Positions 62,331-64,000 of a DNA stretch of 64,000 nt are shown piece by piece (position 1 is the first letter of the stretch; the number at the start of each line of letters is the position of its first letter). Made by a program: the position numbers and the translations under genes. Source of the stretch: an uncultured Opitutaceae bacterium (lineage in GTDB: Bacteria; Verrucomicrobiota; Verrucomicrobiia; Opitutales; Opitutaceae); the NCBI GenBank assembly GCA_937958045.1, contig CALFXL010000002.1, positions 1 to 64,000 of the forward strand, given 5' to 3'. A model generated the notes under the pieces. That model saw nothing but the letters and a program-made list of their open reading frames with translations. It had not been told where the DNA came from and did no database searches.

Positions 62331-62520
62331 GAGTGAAAAATGCGAGCTAAAGGGAGGTGCAGGCGGGATTCGACACCAGAGTTGCGGGGAAATGCAGGAT
62401 TATGCCGGCTGCGCGGAAAGCGAAACGGGCGCTCCGTGTCTGCACGGAGTGAACCAAAAAACGAGCGAACGACGGGCGGACTTGACGACGAGAGGCGTGA
62501 GGGTGAGTCCGCGGCGGGAC
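62331..62520. other. intergenic region with a short hairpin
   Basis: A 190-base gap. CTCCGTG/CACGGAG (62432-62438 with 62443-62449) forms a 7-base-pair stem with a TCTG loop, 72 bases past the stop of the LTxxQ gene, but no T-tract follows on either strand, so it is only a weak terminator candidate. No gene visible. Confidence 0.3.
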
Positions 62521-63129
62521 CTATTTTGCGTCGGTCGGCGCGATTTTATCGAGGTTGAAGCTCGGTGGCGGGGTGCTGTCGACCAGCGCGAGGAATTTTT
62601 CGCGGCGCTGGAGGAGCAGTTGGTAAACGGCTTCGCGTTGGGCAAAGGTGAGGCCGAGTTCTTCGTTGAGGCGGGCTAGCGTGAAGGGGATCACGACGAG
62701 CGTGATGGTGGAGTCCATGCCGCCGTACATGCGATAGTTGCGATCGCGCGCGGGATCGATCGTGGTGGGGGAACCCGGCGCGGGCGGCGGACGCTCGCTC
62801 ATGGCTTTCAGGCGTTCGCGCTGGACGGGGGTGAGCAGGGCTTCGAGCTGCGTGCGAAACTCGGTTTTGATGGGATCGATCTTTTGTTTGAAGGCCTCGA
62901 TCTCGGCGACCATCTGCCGCAGAGCCTCGTCGGGCAGCGGACGTCCGGAAGGCGGCGGGGCGTCGGGGTTTTCCGGCGCCGAGGCGTTGAGCGGCAAATC
63001 GCGGAGCTCGCCAAGCACGGAAGTCGGCGGCGCGGGGACGGGTTTAGTCCGCTGCATCCAAGAACCGGCGAATGTGCCGGCGGCGAAACCGATGAGAGTC
63101 GAGAAGGCGACGATCAGGCCTTTGTTCAT
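62521..63129 (-). CDS. membrane-anchored LTxxQ-motif (Spy/CpxP/ZraP-like) protein
   Basis: 202 residues from ATG 63129. One N-terminal membrane segment (LIVAFSTLIGFAAGTFAGSW, residues 4-23) is followed by a proline-rich linker and a mostly helical region. Two LTxxQ-type motifs are visible, LTPVQRERLKAM and LTFAQREAVYQLL, as in periplasmic Spy/CpxP/ZraP-type proteins that bind misfolded proteins or metals. It is anchored rather than freely secreted. Stop precedes a 190-base gap. The start overlaps the preceding gene by ATGA in the sigma factor unit, so it is probably a target or sensor partner of that unit. Confidence 0.78.
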   Translation of the reverse strand: MNKGLIVAFSTLIGFAAGTFAGSWMQRTKPVPAPPTSVLGELRDLPLNASAPENPDAPPPSGRPLPDEALRQMVAEIEAFKQKIDPIKTEFRTQLEALLTPVQRERLKAMSERPPPAPGSPTTIDPARDRNYRMYGGMDSTITLVVIPFTLARLNEELGLTFAQREAVYQLLLQRREKFLALVDSTPPPSFNLDKIAPTDAK

Positions 63130-63419
63130 AGGGGGTCGAGGCTGGCGGTCTGCATGGCGACTTCGCGCCATTCGGCGAGGTGGCGCTCATTGGCTTTGGC
63201 GGTTTGTCGCGAGTGCAGGATGACGACGGCGAGCAGGCACGCCGCGGCGGTGTAAGCGGACACGGCAAAGGGATGCAGGAAAAAGCGGGCGACGCCCGAG
63301 CGCTCGGCCCGGCTGACACGGATTTGGCGAAGCACGCGGTCGGGGAAATCCGCGGAGAGCTGCGCCGCGGCATGTCGCTGGAGTTGTTGCCAGGCGCGGG
63401 ATTCAGGAGGCGTGTTCAT
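63126..63419 (-). CDS. small single-helix membrane protein, anti-sigma-like
   Basis: 97 residues from ATG 63419 (MNTPPESRAWQQLQRHAAAQ). An N-terminal soluble part of about 45 residues is followed by one membrane helix (SAYTAAACLLAVVILHS, about residues 53-69) and a short outside tail. The position after an ECF sigma factor (17-base overlap) and the size fit a small anti-sigma factor, but no zinc-binding HxxxCxxC motif is seen. The role is inferred from context only. It overlaps the LTxxQ protein by ATGA. Confidence 0.7.
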   Translation of the reverse strand: MNTPPESRAWQQLQRHAAAQLSADFPDRVLRQIRVSRAERSGVARFFLHPFAVSAYTAAACLLAVVILHSRQTAKANERHLAEWREVAMQTASLDPL

Positions 63420-63948
63420 AAAATTGACGGAGTTGTTCGCGGGCGCGGTGGAGTCGGGCTTTGAGGGCGACGACGCTGATGCCAAAGGAGTCGGCCATCT
63501 CTTGCTGGCTGCGGCCTTCCTGTGCCAGGGCGATGAGCGCGCGATCCTTGGGTTTGAGTTTGGACAGAGCGTGCCGGAGCGCATCGAGTTCTTCGCTGTC
63601 GACGGTGGTGGGCGGCTCGGGAATTTCGGCGTGTTCCTCTTGCTCGAGCGGGGAGAACAGCCGTTGCCAGCGTTGGCGGCGCAGATGATCGATGCAGGCG
63701 TTGCGAGCCATCCGGAAGAGCCAGGCTTCGAACTGAGCGGGTTGATCGAGACGTGGAAGCGCGCGGATCATTTTGATGAAAACGACTTGGGCGAGATCTT
63801 CGACGCTATCGCTGCGTCCCGTGATGGAGTAGATGAAGCCGGCTATGCGGTTCTGGTAGGCGACGATGAGAGTGCGTTGCGCGTCCTCGTGGCCCTGCTG
63901 CGCTTGCTGGACGAGCTCCAGCAAGGCGGTCGGTTCGATGTTGTCCAT
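63403..63948 (-). CDS. ECF-family RNA polymerase sigma factor
   Basis: 181 residues from ATG 63948. Region 2 carries YQNRIAGFIYSITGRSDSVE and DLAQVVFIKMIRALPRLDQP, then FEAWLFRMARNACIDHLRR; region 4 has LSKLKPKDRALIALAQEGRS and MADSFGISVVALKARLHRAR, the helix-turn-helix for the -35 element. No region 3, as in ECF factors. It heads a three-gene unit with a one-helix protein and a LTxxQ protein. The stimulus is unknown. The 52 bases upstream to the window edge should hold its promoter. Confidence 0.94.
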   Translation of the reverse strand: MDNIEPTALLELVQQAQQGHEDAQRTLIVAYQNRIAGFIYSITGRSDSVEDLAQVVFIKMIRALPRLDQPAQFEAWLFRMARNACIDHLRRQRWQRLFSPLEQEEHAEIPEPPTTVDSEELDALRHALSKLKPKDRALIALAQEGRSQQEMADSFGISVVALKARLHRAREQLRQFYEHAS

Positions 63949-64000
63949 GCGCGTGCATTCTCTGACAGGGTTGACGTGGAAGGTGTCCTTAAGTTGCGCA

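Noticed and set aside
62432..62449. Hairpin downstream of the LTxxQ gene as an intrinsic terminator
   Set aside because: No T-tract follows on either strand, so it is listed only as part of the intergenic region.

Overview
The window looks like chromosomal DNA from a GC-rich member of the Opitutaceae (Verrucomicrobiota) or a close relative. This is inferred from the overall GC content of about 60%, TonB-dependent receptors carrying an N-terminal 'SPFEV'-type segment, the abundance of pectin/plant polysaccharide enzymes, giant secreted proteins built from Ig-like domains, and weak Shine-Dalgarno signals. No rRNA, tRNA, CRISPR array or insertion sequence was found.

Region 1 (1-11.3 kb) is mixed housekeeping: a truncated 6-phosphogluconate dehydrogenase, a small membrane protein, an unassigned protein with kinase-like residues, MoaE, glucuronate isomerase UxaC, a 12-helix transporter-like protein, a secreted GH3 glycosidase, a thioesterase, a PrxQ-type peroxiredoxin and a TMTC-like TPR membrane protein.

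Region 2 (11.3-37 kb) is a pectin utilisation locus. On the minus strand run a LacI regulator, an ExuT-like MFS transporter, a secreted esterase-GH95 fusion, a pectin methylesterase, a GH43 enzyme (the last three joined by 4-base ATGA overlaps) and a TonB-dependent receptor. After a short MntR and small membrane protein unit, the plus strand carries a 2,660-residue protein joining a pectin methylesterase and a PL1 pectate lyase with many Ig-like domains, then a second TonB receptor. Expected flow: demethylation and cleavage of homogalacturonan outside the cell, removal of side chains by GH95/GH43/GH3, uptake through TonB receptors and the MFS carrier, and entry of glucuronate/galacturonate into metabolism through UxaC.

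Region 3 (37-47.5 kb) is a PH-domain membrane protein and a 3,279-residue surface protein made of autotransporter-associated beta-strand repeats, Ig-like domains and a degenerate PL1 domain. Its core has lower GC than the ends, suggesting a mosaic origin. Its C-terminal module and tail match those of the 2,660-residue pectinase.

Region 4 (47.7-59.8 kb) is a minus-strand surface polysaccharide cluster: nine glycosyltransferases, a hexapeptide acetyltransferase and a Wzy/WaaL-like polytopic protein with an acidic tail, largely in overlapping reading frames. No flippase, ABC exporter or initiating phosphoglycosyltransferase is present.

Region 5 (59.9-64 kb) holds a helical protein of unknown function, an adenylate-kinase-like protein with a long C-terminal extension, and an ECF sigma factor unit with a small one-helix membrane protein and an LTxxQ (Spy/CpxP-like) membrane-anchored protein.

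The most unusual signals are a twice-occurring intergenic element with two co-varying stems (24.26 kb and 36.89 kb), the shared GGGGSPSxWF C-terminal tail of the two giant proteins, the chimeric giant with its mutated pectate lyase domain, and the kinase-like unknown at 0.93-1.98 kb.
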